A stretch of 64,000 nucleotides of DNA from Aquilaria yunnanensis (lineage: Eukaryota > Streptophyta > Magnoliopsida > Malvales > Thymelaeaceae): positions 49,536,501 through 49,600,500 of the forward strand of contig CM077596.1 of assembly GCA_039654915.1 (NCBI GenBank). Reading direction: 5' to 3'. A program made the position numbers and the translations under genes. Positions 22,187 to 33,852 of this stretch are shown piece after piece. Numbering within the stretch: position 1 is the first letter of the stretch; every line of letters begins with the position of its first letter. Under the pieces are notes generated by a model. It did not search any database, was not told where the DNA came from, and worked only from the letters and a program-made list of their open reading frames with translations.

Positions 22187-23148
22187 CGTCAAAGGAAATT
22201 AGCAAAGGCAAAAACACTTGTCTGCTCTGGAGGGATTATTGGCTCTGGTTACACACCAGAATAAAGGAGCTTTCTTCTGAAACAAGGCAAAACTGGAAGC
22301 TAGAACTTCAGCCACAGGTTTGTAAGGTAAGGAACACATCCTACTCTACGTTTTATTGGACCTGTGTCGTGCAATAGTCCATATGGGCTTGCATGTCTGT
22401 AGAGAGGTTAAGTCATATGACAATGAATGATTTGAATTATTTTGGGTTCCCTAAGGGGGTTTGTATGACTGATCAAAGAATTTCAAAGGGGACCAAGCTT
22501 TGGCTCATGAAAGAACCTATGATGAGACCGGTTTCTGGTCTAAAGAACCTTAATGGTTTCTTGCAAGCTCAGGAAGGGCAACCGGGAGCCCTAAGTTTCG
22601 TAGCTCCATGACCATGTCCCCTTTTAAGAATCGAACTCGGTTTATGAAAGTGGAAAGGCTTGCTTTGCAGCTTAGAAAGAGGCTACTGTATATTTGATTG
22701 TTATGTGATTGTTGTGTTTACTGTTTTTTCTTCATTTGTTAGTTGTTGTTTGAAGCTTGTTTTTGTTACTTGTCATGTTGTTAGTGTTGTATTATTTTTG
22801 GTTTGTCTTTTGGTTTTTTTGTGGGCTAAGAAACAGCTTATCATTATGACAGATTTGTGATCAGTTATAGGTTCCTTACTGAGTTTTTCAATGAAAACTC
22901 ACCCCCTTACAATGACATTGTAGGTTGTAGTGTGAAGTAGTTTGGCTTCTGTGACATACCTGATTGTTGCGAATGTGATGCAGGTTAGCCGAACTAATTG
23001 TGTATGTTAGTAAGACTTAAACTATTGCTTAGCACATTCTTTGAACCCTACTAATTGAAAATTGGCTTAAGATTTGTGTTTTCAGCTATTGTGGCTAGGC
23101 TAGTTAGTAAATGATGAAGTGGATCCCTCTTTTGTTAAAGCTTAGGAG
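22187..23148. other. Intergenic, unassigned
   Basis: No recognised gene. A plus-strand open frame at 22393-22611 (72 codons) has no known domain. Position 22886-22930 ('gaaaactcacccccttac') echoes 56970-56990, a further trace of the diverged repeats shared by the two flanks. The last five bases (23144-23148, AGGAG) are the target duplication of the next element. Confidence 0.45.
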
Positions 23149-24697
23149 TGATGAGTTCATAATTTATATATATTTATTTAATAATTTCCTTAGCTTTTGT
23201 TCCAATTTATTAAGTTGATAGGGCTATTAATGTTGTTATTTTGGGTTTTGAAGGGATTAAAGGTACAATGGCGTTTTTGGACTAAAAATAAATAAGTGGC
23301 TCTTTTCGACTTGGGACCAACATTTTAAGGGGGAAAGAGTACTTTGCGCACTTGTTCAACTTTAATTGGGAGTTTGGAGGCAGATGTCGTTTTGGACCAA
23401 AGGAGGAAGACAGCCCGATTTGCTATGTTCACGCACGCCTGGAGCAATTTCAATGCGGCTTGCTCTCTCCATTTTCTTTCTCTTGATTTGTTTTAATTTG
23501 TTGCTTCCAAGCAAATCGGAAACAACAATTCAAGGCTCTAGCAGTTTAATTGCTCCTTTTGCTTGCTGTTCGAGGAGAGCTGTGGCTGAAGAGAGGAAGT
23601 AGCACGCAAAGAAGTTGAGGGCTGCAAGTTGTTCGACTAAATGTCCGTGAGAGATGACAGTAAAGAAGTTGGAAATTTGGGACTCCTCATTTATGCGAAC
23701 TTCATTGGCCAATTAGAGAGAATCCGGTTACAACCAGACACTGGAGAGTTACTTATTACCCGAAATTCTTTTCCTTTCAGAAAATTCGGGGTTGCTTGCA
23801 GGAGGTGGACTTTTGCCAATATATTGAAGAGCAACATTTTTTTTTAGCGGCGCCTGGGATTTTTCTTTTGCTCTACTTTTTTCTTTTTGTTCTTTTCTTG
23901 AAAACATGTCTAGGTAATTTTTTCTAGTTCAATTCTAGGACGATTTTCATCGTCAATACCGGTTGTAAGAATTGATTTTCCTTACTTGAACTTTTTTTAA
24001 TTTCAAGTATTTATTTATTTGTTATTCAAATTTATTATAATTAATTTTTTTGTTCTTGCTTGTTGAACTGGTTCTGCAATTATAAATTTGCTTGATTTTC
24101 TTTCAACCGCTTAGGTGAAGAATTCAATTAGAAGCAAGTGAATTGATTGGAGATTATTTTTATTTCTGGTTAATTCATACGGAGAAGTAAGACAAGTTAA
24201 ATTGTTCAAGCTTTTGGATTGTTGCCTGAAATTAACTTTTTGGTTCATTGATCTTAATATTGATTTTGAGATAATTATAAATTGCTTTTCAATATCTTGT
24301 TACTCGAAATTAAAAAATTAATCTGAAGCTTTTTCTAGTTAATTTTACTGCTGAATTCTTAGGGTTCTTTTTAGCTTTAAAAAGAGTCCTGATTATTTGC
24401 TTAAAGTGAAGAAGTACTTTTCTTCGATGATCAACTGCGTAATTGGAATAGATAATCAACCTTGAACTGAGCGTTTTTAATATTGGTTAATTTCATTTTG
24501 ATTCTACAGTTAATTTATTTTAGCTTTTAATTGAAGAAAACCCTTCTAATCTTTTATATCAGTTTTCTGATAGGAAGCTTTTAGTAAAAAAATTTCGCTT
24601 GAGATTCGACCTAGTTTTCACTGCTAGGTTACAAATTTATTTATTCTGAGTTATTAAGGATATCATAATTATTTTTAGCGATTTCGACGACCAACCA
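23149..24697. mobile_element. Solo LTR, TGATGAG family, copy 1
   Basis: Begins 'tgatgagttcataatttat' and ends 'cgacgaccaacca', so TG...CA termini hold. Perfect 5-bp flanks AGGAG (23144-23148 and 24698-24702) mark it as one insertion. No primer site, coding region or second LTR is next to it, so it is a solo LTR of about 1.55 kb left by LTR-LTR recombination. The whole length aligns with 51236-52928. Size and wording suggest Ty3/gypsy, but without internal domains the superfamily is inferred. Small open frames inside (23366-23602, 23641-23847) are not shared intact with the other copy. Confidence 0.88.
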
Positions 24698-24702
24698 AGG
24701 AG

Positions 24703-27700
24703 CAAATCATGGACAAGAAACAAGGGTTTCTAAACCCAAGGATCCTGCATTGAAATGTTCGGTTTAGTGATAAGATTTATGTTGTGTAGGCTAATTCTGT
24801 AGCTTGACCATGAAGCATACATGTTTTGTACTTACTTGGTTGGCTAATGTGGAACTTCTGGAAGTAATGAGCTGCTTGTAATTATTATTTAATGAATTTC
24901 AGTTCCAATTGACAACTGATAGAGATTTCTGCTTAGTTTGTAGGAAGTTATCTAACTTGAGGTTAGGTATCTGATTACAACACGATTAAGAACCAAAGCA
25001 TGACACATGTATTGATCCAAGCTGAAAATGCACCAGTACAATTAAAAATTGGCTTTAACAGCAAGAATTAATTCCATGGCAGAAATCCTAGGTTACCCTG
25101 GTTATTAAACCAATTGAAGATTAACAAACATTTGTGCAACAGGCTACAAGTTAAGTTCCTAAGCCTTACTTGTAGACTAATCGGAAGCACCTGGGGAGGT
25201 GTTCGTAACATTATGTATTTCAAAGGAAAATTGATTGAATGCAATTTATTTTTTTATTTATTAACAAACACAATAGCTCAAAACATAGAATCCCACTGCA
25301 GAAACTAATTCCATCTCATAAAGGTGCTTAAGCCTATCCCACTGCAGAAACTCTAGTGGCTTTGAAGCATTCTCAGCTGCAGTGCAGTACATTGTATGAA
25401 ACAACAATAACTTTATCGGCACAGAAATACCCACCCAGAAAAGGGGGCTTCATAACTCGGGCGAGTGGAACTGAAGCTCGACATAGAAATTTTTGCTTGG
25501 ATTCTACATGTCATTTAGCCACCAATATCTTAACCAGAGAATAAACCCAGCTAAATTTCTCTTTTTATTAAAAGAAAATTATTTCGACCAGTATGAGTAC
25601 TTGGGAATACGAATAGACCAATCAAATTGAAAATCACTATAGTGCCCATAAAGAATAACTGAAAATACCTTCATAATAAGAACAATCTGAGGAGGAGAAG
25701 ACCTACTTGCGATTATTGTCCGAGCCAGCATTACAAATTCTTCTTCTTTTAAACCTCCAAGACAAGGAACGAGGATGAATCAGCGCAAATCGGTTCGAAA
25801 CGGGATTGTTTCTTTTCCACCTTTTCCCATGAATATGCCTAGGCTTTGCCGTGAATAGAGAGCTCAGTCCTGGCGGTTCCGAGCCACTGGCTTTTGCTAA
25901 TCCCTGCTCCCTGGTTTAAGGGATTAAATGCATTTAAAGGCCAAGTTTTTACACTCTATATTCAATTCAGTGCCTACTTTTCTGAAACCAAATGCATTTA
26001 AACACACCCGCCCACTCTATCAAGCACATCCAATTGACTCACCAACCAACTCTCTCAAATTGATAAGAAAAATTCCCACGAAACTGTCATAACTCCAAAC
26101 CAACTTCTCCTCTCTCTGTTCAGACAAAAGAACAGCCGCAAAGACAACTAAAAAACAAAGACCAACCATACACTTCTTCTTCTGCAATAATACAAGAGAA
26201 GCTAATCATGTGAATCCTAAAAGTAAAACACCAAAAGCTTAAAAAGTGTACCAAAAAAAGCAAATGAAAAATTCACTTGAAATTTGACAAATGCAATGTT
26301 ACCTGCTAACTTGGGGATGACGTGGCAGCAGTTAGTTATTTCGGTAGATGAGGTGGGATTCAAGAGATTTCCAGGCCATTGGAAATCTGCACTCTTTTCT
26401 CCCCAGATTCATCTTTTTTCTCTCTCTAACTTTCTCTCGTTCCTGTGAATTTGAGCTGCAAGTCTCATAACTCTCTGGATTGTGAGCTCGCTTGTTGACG
26501 AATTTGTATGATGCAAGCGCATAATCTTGAAGGAAAACGACTCTGCACACTCACATGCCCTTCTCAGGTCCCCAACTTCCTTTCGATTTCTTTCATGTCC
26601 TGCCCTATGCTCCTTAATCAATAAATTTGACAAACATTTTAGGTAGCTAAGACCATAACAGGTTGGTTTTACTTATAAATCATTGTTAACTAAATTCATG
26701 TAGTAACTACTGGTAACTCAGATTTGTCAAACTTCTTACAATTCTAAATTCAATTTTTCCACTTCCAGCAAATTTGTTTTATCAAACACTGGTGTTCCTC
26801 CAAATTCTCAATCCATCTGAAGTTGATTCCAGCCCCTTTTTTTTTCCATAGAGTTCCAAATCTGCCAATTTTTTGCAGATTTTCCTGCAATTGTAGCAAG
26901 TAAGTCTCGGTTTTATGCCTTCTACCACCATACAAGCTAATTTTTCTCCAATTTCTGATCCAACAAGTCCCAATCACCAATTGAAACATTAACATACTCT
27001 TATTCACTTCAAAGTATCTGCTCAACTTGTACACTCCCCTCTCTATCATGATGGCTGGTTTCAATCGACAACGGCTGTTTGCATAGAAGAGTTGACAATT
27101 TCAGTCAGGTTGCCAGCAATACCAAAACAAAAGAGGACACATGACCCAAAGATTTGAACTATTATGTCAATTTTCGTGCTCTCAATTTGATTTGCCTGAT
27201 GATTGATTTGCCCGATGAGCCAAATCGTTAACACAATTTACAGCTTTTGTTTTATTATAGAACAAAGGAGGAACTTCAAAAGAAGAAACTTATGTTAATC
27301 TTAATCCATATTTCTCAATGAAGAATAAGATAAATTGGTTATAAATGGTTTCCTTTTCTTTCTTCTTTCTGTTTTTTTTTTTTCGTTTCATGTACCAAAA
27401 CAAAGTTTGCAAGCAAGAACCAAAGAAGCTAGTTTTGTTAGCAACGAACCAGATATAAAAGTATCTCAAGATGATTCAGGTTGAGGTCTAAAAATCAACA
27501 GGCTTGTCGGTGTATCAGTCTAGAATTGATGCTTCCGTTATCAAGAAGAGCAGCTTTCCTCATGAATCTAGAAGGGTGCAGGCAGCAGCTTGAGATCACA
27601 CATAGAAGTGAAGTTTGCATCACTTTTCTCAAACAAAGCTTGAATTCATGCTTCATACTTTCCTGAAACCAGCACTCTAAGAATGCACTTAAATGTTACA

Positions 27701-28358
27701 GTTAGACGACAGCAGACTTCAAACTTAAGACACTTGCATTGACCACCCTGCATATATTGGATGTTACTTTATTTATTTTTCTTAATGAATGCAATTTCTC
27801 TAGAAATTTACTGAAAAAAAAACATAAAACTTGTCAAGTAAGAAAATAATCAATCCAGAAATGGCAACTTGTCTCATACGTTTGCAATTTCACAGCATGA
27901 CAATGTTGTACAATGATTTTAGTACAGGTAAGATTTCAGATCACCTAATCTTTTCAGCACTTTGATTGCATATCCTATGTTCCAGAAAAACTGAACTGTT
28001 AACATAAGTTCAGCCACCTAAAGATACAGAACTGAGAGCCTGTGGAACCATAGAAGCTAGCCAGAAACAAATGAAGTTCAAATGTTGTCACTACTACCCT
28101 GATTAACAAAATGCTAGTTTAATTATTGCTACTGACCGAAGCTGGTTTTGGTTCTCGAAAGAAATGCCATGTGCCAATATTCAACTAGTTTAATTTCTTC
28201 CTTTATTAAAAATTTGGTAAGTTGCTTTACTTTGATGTTACCACAGGAATAAAATGTAAACTTCCCTGAACTGCAAAATTACTAACATCACTATGAAAAC
28301 TTGGAAAATGCAACTTTGCATCAATCCATTTGTATTTCAAATGGTTAAAAATCTGCTG
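24703..28358. other. Intergenic with diverged repeats, no intact gene
   Basis: No supported gene in 3.6 kb. Blocks recur elsewhere: 25315-25440 resembles 32620-32760 ('ctatccca..ccagaaactctagtggc'). 26130-26300 resembles 57260-57480 and 53510-53640. 26625-26740 and 27790-28350 resemble parts of 57950-58560. A minus-strand stretch near 26760-26970 has a faint leucine-rich-repeat look (listed separately). Confidence 0.5.
26760..26970 (-). pseudogene. Possible LRR remnant (weak)
   Basis: One minus-strand frame reads 'KLADLELYGKKKGLESTSDG' followed by 'LRIWRNTSV'. This loosely follows the leucine-rich-repeat rhythm near the end of plant NB-LRR proteins. No NB-ARC motif is nearby and the frame breaks within 60 codons. 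An unmistakable LRR fragment sits at 53958-54426 in related flanking DNA, which makes this a little more plausible. It may still be chance. Confidence 0.22.
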
Positions 28359-28363
28359 ATCAT

Positions 28364-28541
28364 TGTTATGGAATGTTATTTATAGTTTAGGAAACATAAT
28401 AATCTCTCTTTATTCCTAGGGATTTACTTTCTTTATTCCTAGAGATTTTCTTTCCTTGTATTCTCCTCCCATCTATTATATAAAGGTTGTGTGAGGGTCT
28501 TGTATGTATCAAGCCCTCTCTTCCTCTAATATTGTTTAACA
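28364..28541 (+). repeat. 5' LTR of copia D
   Basis: Runs from 'tgttatggaatgttattt' to 'attgtttaaca'. It holds a TATA-like 'ctattatataaagg' near 28473-28486, likely the element promoter. Two 'ctttattccta' repeats lie in the middle. Confidence 0.93.
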
Positions 28542-28557
28542 TTGTATCAGAGCCATA
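28542..28557 (+). other. Primer-binding site of copia D
   Basis: 'ttgtatcagagcc' directly after the LTR, one base from TGGTATCAGAGCC (methionine tRNA). Confidence 0.88.
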
Positions 28558-29140
28558 AACCCTAGTCTATCTTTGCCGCAGCCAGCAGCAAAAACCATAT
28601 TCACCTTTCTGTTTCCACTGCCCTTACCAATACCCTTATCTCTACTCAACCAAACCGAAAACCAAGGACATAGCCACACCCAGGAGTCACCGGCGACCAC
28701 AACAGTATTGGCGGTGTTGCCGGAAAACCTCCCACGCGCCGGCGAGTAGGCGTCACGTGCCGCCGTCCGGTGACCTCCGGCAACGGTGTTCTGATGGATG
28801 TGCTCGCCTCTCTGTCTTGAACAAGTTTCTGGTCTTGATTCATGTCAATTATGATCAGAATTTGAGTTTCCTCACCATCCGATTAGTCTCTCGTATGTTG
28901 CTGTGCATCGTCAACAAAGTCTGTGATCTGTTTGTTCATCTCATCAAGGAGAATGTCAAATCCAGAGGAGAAAAATTCCCAATCAGCTATGGCCTCACAA
29001 CCGTCTACTACTTTATCTCAGGAAGAGTACACTAAATCCTTGCAATATCAGTCTGCATAGCAGGCCACTTCTCCTCCCATAGCATCTGTTGTCCATCAAG
29101 GTAATCCAACAGCTTTTTATTCATCTAGCCTCTCTAGAAA
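28558..29140 (+). pseudogene. gag: Leader with gag remnant of copia D
   Basis: The first part (to about 28800) is a C/G-rich leader. After it only scraps are readable: the end of gag appears as 'LSQEEYTKSLQYQS' near 29020-29060, corresponding to 'ISQEEYTKYLQYQS' in A. The capsid domain, glycine-rich region and CCHC knuckle present in A are gone. The open frame 28757-29035 runs over the junction but has no gag motif. Confidence 0.72.
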
Positions 29141-29640
29141 TCAGTCTTGGGTGTTGGGCTCTGGTGCCATTGGCCATATTTCAGGTAAAATAGCCAATTT
29201 TATTCATATATCTCTTCTAGCTTCATATCATAGTCAACTCACCATTGCTGATGGATCTACCACCACCACCAGTAAAGGTGTTGGATCTACTCGACCTTGT
29301 CCTTCTCTTACTTTACGCTCTACACTCTATGTTCCAAATTTTCCACTCAATCTTATGTTTGTGAGTAAACTGACTAAACAACTAAACTGTTCTGTTAGTT
29401 TCTTTCCTGATCATGTCATTATCCAAGATTTGAAGACTAAGAAGACGATTGGAGAAGGGTGTGAATCGAATGGAATGTACTATTTTGATAGATTGCAGTC
29501 ATTAGTAGTGTGTCCTATTTCAGCTTATCCTCTTCTAATTCATAGCCGCTTGGGTCATCCATCCTTGGAGAACCTCAAAAAATTAGTCCCGAACTTAAGT
29601 TCAATCTCTACTTTGCAATGTGAGTCTTGTTAACTTGGGA
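29141..29640 (+). pseudogene. pol: Protease and pre-integrase domain of copia D
   Basis: 'WVLGSGAIGHISGKIANF' is the protease start with glycine (codon 29157-29159) in place of the catalytic aspartate. A keeps D-S-G-A at the same site. 'LYVPNFPLNLMFVSKLTKQL' follows, then the zinc-binding 'HSRLGHPSLENLKKLVPNL' and 'LQCESC'. TAA just after 29630 replaces a glutamine-type codon and ends the frame. Confidence 0.9.
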
Positions 29641-30240
29641 AGCATCATCGTGCTCCTTATTTGTCTCGAGTCAATAAACGAGTTGATAAACCTTTTATGC
29701 TAATTCATTCAGATATTTGGGGTCCTAGCCGTACCAAGTCTAAATTGGGATTTCAATATTTTGTAATTTTTGTTGATGATTTCTCTCGAATGACCTGGTT
29801 ATATCTAATGAAAGATCATTCAGAGTTATTTTCTATCTTTTGTGCCTTTTGTACTGAAGTTCAAAATCAGTTTCACACCTGAATCAATATTCTTCGTTGT
29901 GATAATGCAAAAGAGTATTTCTCTAACTCAATCTCTAGTTACATGCAGCAACAAGGTATACTCCACCAATCCTCTTGCCCACACACATCTCAACAAAAGG
30001 GAGTAGCCGAGAGAAAAATCCAACACATTGTTAAAACAGCTCATACCCTATTAATTCACATGAATGTACCCAAAAGTTTTTGGGGAGATACTGTGCTCAC
30101 TGCATGTTTTCTTATCAATCATTTGCCATCTTCTATCCTTGCGGGTAAAATTCCTTTTTCTAATCTTTTTCCCTGTCAAGCTCCCTTTTCTGTTATTCCT
30201 CATATATTTGGTTGTGTCTGTTTTGTTCATCAGAACTAGC
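29641..30240 (+). pseudogene. pol: Integrase of copia D
   Basis: Frames 29661-29882 and 29943-30239: 'MLIHSDIWGPSRTKSKLGF' (first catalytic aspartate), 'FVDDFSRMTWLYLMKDHSE', a stop at 29880, 'CDNAKEYF' (second aspartate), then 'TSQQKGVAERKIQHI', where glutamate is retained but the usual N of QQNG reads K. 'NVPKSFWGDTVLTACFLIN' ends the core. A stop at about 30237 breaks the C-terminal part. Confidence 0.9.
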
Positions 30241-31435
30241 CTGGCACAGATAAACTAGACCCCAAATCTCTAAAATGTATTTTCCTTGGATACTCTCGTT
30301 TGCAAAAAAGGTACAAGTGTTTCAATCCTTTCCTAAATCATTTTTTTGTTTCTGCTGATGTTACATTTTTTGAAACCACACCATATTTTTCTAATACTCA
30401 ACTCATGTCTTCTGATACTGATGACCGTCTGCCCTTGCCCTTTGTACCTATGGCTCCTACCAATATTGATATTCCAGTAACTGCTTCTACTCTTTCAGAG
30501 GTCCTTTAGAGCATCTTTCTCATCCTGATTTACAGGTCTATACTTGACGTCCTTGTCAAGCAGTACTACCACAAGATTCATGCTCATCTCCACTGTCTTC
30601 ATCTTCAACTCCACCGGCTGATAATTTAGATATTCCAATTGCCCTTCGCAAAGGAAAAAGGTCTTGTACACTTCATTCTATCTCGAATGTAATCTCTTAT
30701 AATTCATTTTCACCATCATACTCTGCTTTTGTCTCTACCTTGTCTTCCATTCCTTTGCCTAAGTTTGTTTCAGAGGCCATGTCCCACCCTGGATGGAAGC
30801 AAGCCATGGAGGAGAAGATGTTAGCTTTGCGGGTTAATAATACATGGGATTTAGTTCCTCTTCCGCATGATAAGACAGTGGTGGGTTGTCGATGGGTGTT
30901 TAATGTTAAATTTCACCCTAATGGTGCAGTTGATCAATTGAAAACTCGTCTGGTAGCTAAGGGATATACATAGTTATACGGCATGGACTACTCGGAGACG
31001 TTTTCTCTAGTAGCCAAAATGACTTCAATACGAGTTGTCATTGCATTGGCAGCCACAAATCAGTGGCCTTTGGATCAATTAGATGTGAAGAATGCCTTCC
31101 TCCATGGTGATCGTGAGGAGACTTTCTTTATGGAGCAACCACTTAGGTTTGTTGCTCAAGGGGAGACTGATCTTGTGTGTCGCTTAAACAAGTCTTTGTA
31201 TGGTTTGAAACAGTCACCACGAGCATGGTTTGGTCACTTCAGTGCAGTTGTTATGGAGTTTGGTTTGCAGCAATGTGGCGTGGATCACTCTGTCTTTTAT
31301 CGACACTCCAGAGCTGGTAAGATTATTTTGATTTTCTATGTTGATGATATTGTTATCACTGGTGATGATAATGTTGGTATCCAATCCTTGAAATCCTTCC
31401 TGCAAATGAAATTCCAAACAAAGGATCTTGATTAG
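30241..31435 (+). pseudogene. pol: Linker and reverse transcriptase of copia D
   Basis: Pieces 30300-30509 ('KRYKCFNPFLNHFFVSADVT'), 30740-30973 ('GWKQAMEEKMLALRVNNTW', 'VVGCRWVFNVKFHPNGAVD') and 30983-31435 ('FSLVAKMTSIRVVIALAAT', 'LDQLDVKNAFLHGDREETF', 'SLYGLKQSPRAWFGHF'). The polymerase box Y-V-D-D is intact at 31337-31348. Stops at about 30508, 30974 and 31433 separate the frames. Confidence 0.9.
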
Positions 31436-32290
31436 TTAAGATACTTCTTAGGTATTGAAGTAGCAAGGTCCAAAATGGGGATTTCCTTGTCCCAGAGGAA
31501 GTATGTCCTTGATCTTTTAAAAGAAACTGGTTTATTGGGAGCCAAGTCAATTGATAGCCCTATGGAGCCAAATGTTAAGTTTGATGTAGATAAAGGGGAA
31601 TACTTGGAGGAACCTACCAGGTATCGAAGACTTGTTGGCAAATTAAATTATCTAACTGTTACCCGACCAGATATTTCATTTGCTGTGAGTGCAGTAAGTC
31701 AGTTCATGGGCTCTCCTCGTACTAGCCACTGGGATGGAGTAGTTAAAATTTCAAGATACCTTAAAGGAGCACCAGGACGAGGTCTCCTTTACCAAAATCG
31801 TGGTCATACTCAGATTCACGGATACACAGATGCTGATTGGGTAGGCTCCTATGATCAACGGTCTACTTCAGGTTACTGTGTATTCATTGGAGGAAAATTG
31901 GTGTCATGGAAAAGCAAGAAACAAAGTATTGTTGCAAGGTCAGGTGTTGAATCTGAGAATAGGGCAATGGTGTATGCTACATGTGAACTAGTTTGGTTAA
32001 GACATCTTCTCATGGAGCTTGGTTTCGCACATTCATCTCCTATGGAATTAATGTGTGATAATCAAGCAGCCATCCATATTGCATCAAATCTGTCTTTCAT
32101 GAGAGAACTAAACATATCGAAATTGACTGCCATTTTGTTCATGACAAGCTTCAAGAATACTTGATCAAGACCCCATACGTCAAATCAGAAGATCAACTTG
32201 CTGACTTATTCACTAAAGCTTTAGGGGGGTCTAAAGTAAAGTCTATATGTGACAAGCTTGGAGCTTATGATATGTATGCTCCAGCTTGAG
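31436..32290 (+). pseudogene. pol: RT end and RNase H of copia D
   Basis: The frame 31475-32164 (229 codons) carries 'YRRLVGKLNYLTVTRPDIS', 'RYLKGAPGRGLLYQNRGHTQ', 'GYTDADWVGSYDQRSTSGYC' and 'SWKSKKQSIVARSGVESE', where glycine stands for the usual serine in 'ARSSAE'. 'LMCDNQAAIHIASN' carries a catalytic aspartate. A frameshift near 32100 separates the tail ('KTPYVKSEDQLADLFTKAL'). Confidence 0.9.
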
Positions 32291-32296
32291 GGGAAG
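32281..32296 (+). other. Polypurine tract of copia D
   Basis: 'gcttgaggggaag' abuts the 3' LTR at 32297. Confidence 0.85.
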
Positions 32297-32478
32297 TGTT
32301 ATGGAATGTTATTTATAGTTTAGGAAACATAATAACCTCTCTTTATTCCTAGGGATTTACTTTCTTTATTCCTAGAGATTTTCTTGTCTTGTATTCTCCT
32401 CCCATCTATTATATAAAGGTTGTGTGAGGGTCTTGTATGTATCAAGCCCTCTATTTCTTCCTCTGATATTGTTTAACA
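32297..32478 (+). repeat. 3' LTR of copia D
   Basis: Same family and nearly identical to 28364-28541, with a 4-bp insertion near 'ccctctatttcttcc'. Followed by the duplication ATCAT. Confidence 0.93.
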
Positions 32479-32483
32479 ATCAT

Positions 32484-33847
32484 AATCATCTTATGTACAG
32501 GCACAATCACAGATACTGAAACACGAGCAAAAAATTTCATCAGCCTTGACATAAGGTATGGTCATGACTTCCCTGAAACAAAGAATACTTGCATTATGTC
32601 AACTAATGTCATCGCATATAAGGTGCTTATGCCTATCCCATTCCAGAAACTCTAGTGGCACATCAAGGTATAAGCCCATTTCTTCAAAGCATCTCAACCA
32701 CTAGTATAATGCGTGAAACAACAGTAACTTATCTGCCAAGAAACATACCCAAAAAATGAAACGCTACAACTTTGACTTAATGTTTGACTTTATGCAAGAG
32801 GACTTGTTTTAGTATGAAAGTTGGTGTGCAAGTCTGAAACTACATGTTATATGTTTCAGTACCTTTGAAACTGGTTTTGAAGCCAAAGCCAAAGTGTGTA
32901 TTTTTGCTACTCAACCTCTAATCTGTAGTTTTATAAGTAGAACCAGTTAACCATGCTTTAAATGTGCACTTGCTGTAGTTTTTATAATACGTTTCTGATC
33001 TGTTCTAAACATAGGAAGTGCACAATTACAAGGGGTAATGGCCCTAGTTTGCTACAATTCTTAATCAGTGAACTGGAGTTGGTTTTATAGACATCTAAAA
33101 CTGGAATTCTGCAGGAACGTGGCTGAGTCTCAAGTATGATAGCAAAATTTCTTACTTGCAAGTAAATTCTGATCTCTCTCTGAAAGCAACTTTCAATTGC
33201 TATTCCCAACTTGTTTCCAAAGTTATGAACAAGGTTTTGCCAAGGAATTCTGAGTTGGCTCTATGAAACCATATTTTATTGTTTTTAATTAAGTAGATTT
33301 TCTGGTTGCAATACCAAATTCAAGAATTTTCCATAACTTGCTGGTTTAAGTTTCTAAAGCTCCTCAATGTGAAAATTTCGACTTGTATGCAGTAGTCTTC
33401 AAGAAAGTTTCTGAGACTTTCTTGCAGGACAGACAACAGACCAAACTGCTTACACACGTATGGAAGTTATATCTGAGGAGCTGAAGCACCGACACAGGCT
33501 AGAATCAACAAGAATAATCTGATAGTTATTGATCCTAATGAGCTCATGCAGTGTAAAGTGTGTGTACAGTGGTAGGGGTGTGCCAGTTTGGTATCCGAGC
33601 AGGTTTCTCCGAGAGTACCAAAAAGCCACATTCGTGAATGTAGTGAGGATCTGTAAGCGACTAAGTACTACAGATGATGGAATTCAAAACTTAGTGTTGA
33701 AACTGTAGAGTATGAACGGTTCTGTGCTCTTTTCTGGAAGAGCATCAGTCTGGAAGTTTACTGCCCTCCTTGGCAAAGGAATGGTGTAGCCTTGGAAAAG
33801 GAACACTTACGTTCCAGATTCTGTTTTGCATAAGTGGTAAGGCTTAG
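32484..33847. repeat. Intergenic with blocks shared with 25.3 kb and 57.1 kb
   Basis: 32620-32760 resembles 25315-25440. 33130-33268 aligns with 57085-57228 (shared 'aatttcttact', 'ctgatctctctct', 'gcaactttcaattgct', 'ccaaagttatg'). No coding region is supported. The last five bases (33848-33852, TCTGT) are the target duplication of element G. Confidence 0.65.
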
Positions 33848-33852
33848 TCTGT

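Larger units (their letters stand above)
28364..32478 (+). mobile_element. Copia element D (sister of A, gag deleted)
   Basis: A plus-strand copia insertion of 4,115 bp with LTRs 28364-28541 and 32297-32478 and a perfect 5-bp duplication ATCAT (28359-28363, 32479-32483). LTRs and proteins match element A in family. Only about 600 bp separate the primer site from the protease, so gag is almost entirely missing. LTRs differ by about four substitutions and one small indel, so it inserted recently compared with A and C. It is defective through the gag loss, an altered protease and several stops. Confidence 0.93.

Noticed and set aside
22393..22611. Plus-strand 72-codon frame as a possible small gene
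   Set aside because: No recognisable domain, promoter or conserved partner; short frames of this size are common here.
23366..23847. Frames inside the solo LTR as genes
   Set aside because: They lie wholly within an LTR, and the second copy (51236-52928) does not keep them.
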